The position numbers and the translations under genes were made by a program. Below are positions 39,603 through 39,627 of a stretch of 39,627 nt of DNA, one piece after another. This DNA comes from Flexilinea sp. (GTDB lineage Bacteria; Chloroflexota; Anaerolineae; Anaerolineales; Anaerolineaceae). The notes below the pieces were generated by a model. The model saw only the letters and a list, made by a program, of their open reading frames with translations, was not told where the DNA came from and searched no databases. Numbering within the stretch: the first letter of the stretch is position 1; the number at the start of each line of letters is the position of its first letter. The stretch is from assembly GCA_017432685.1 (NCBI GenBank), contig JAFRIR010000081.1:1-39627 (forward strand). Direction: 5' to 3'.

Positions 39603-39627
39603 CAAACAAAGATAGCTCACTAATCAA

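Overview
The window looks like chromosomal DNA of an anaerobic bacterium with a cell wall and a rod or filament shape. An Anaerolineae-type Chloroflexota is my best guess, from the lipoprotein with a long Pro/Thr linker (36359-37444) and the general gene style. Part of the accessory block (ABC ATPase with a C-terminal extension, the Se_S_carrier/YqeC/YqeB set) also resembles Bacillota gene sets, so taxonomy stays open. No rRNA, tRNA, CRISPR array or complete insertion sequence is visible.

Layout. (1) 1-2172, minus strand: housekeeping operon ffh-rpsP-khpA, with its own -35/-10 promoter and a hairpin terminator at the left edge. (2) 2291-19684, plus strand: one long cobalamin unit that starts with a sigma70-type promoter, a cobalamin riboswitch and an intrinsic terminator. 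It then carries an exported CbiK chelatase, a two-domain exported protein, an iron/corrinoid-type ABC importer (binding protein, permease, ATPase), and the anaerobic corrin-ring pathway cbiA, C, D, F, G, H, a cbiJ-E-T triple fusion, cbiB, cobD and cbiP. cbiL and the nucleotide-loop genes are absent here. (3) 19887-24329: a selenium/molybdenum-hydroxylase maturation set: YedE-type transporter, TusA-like protein, cysteine desulfurase/selenocysteine lyase-like enzyme, small Se_S_carrier (DUF3343) protein, YqeC and YqeB. (4) 24346-26240: OmpR-type response regulator and histidine kinase, translationally coupled. (5) 26327-32803: HAD phosphatase, then the cell-shape operon mreB-mreC-mreD-PBP2-rodA. 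(6) 32892-36327: gltX, an iron-type alcohol dehydrogenase and a pteridine-reductase-like SDR. (7) 36359-39627: an inactive-looking polysaccharide deacetylase lipoprotein, a LacI-type regulator, an unrecognised protein and a repeat-rich tail.

How the parts connect. B12 level is expected to control the whole cobalt/corrin unit through the riboswitch. Most genes inside it overlap by a few bases, so translation is probably coupled. Several of the places where genes do not overlap hold arrays of a degenerate 7-bp tandem repeat (general form RGNNNNY), often starting at or just before the upstream stop codon. This repeat family, seen at six spacers between 4716 and 21465, is the most unusual structure in the window. 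A second unexplained structure is a short element with terminal inverted repeats, present at 19701-19769 and 39368-39470. Third, the exported chelatase, the exported NEAT-like protein and the ABC importer under B12 control suggest a surface system for cobalt or tetrapyrrole handling.

The longest stretch without a protein gene is 2173-2715 (divergent promoters, riboswitch, terminator). The last 258 bases (39370-39627) hold one inverted-repeat element and short direct repeats, with no convincing gene.
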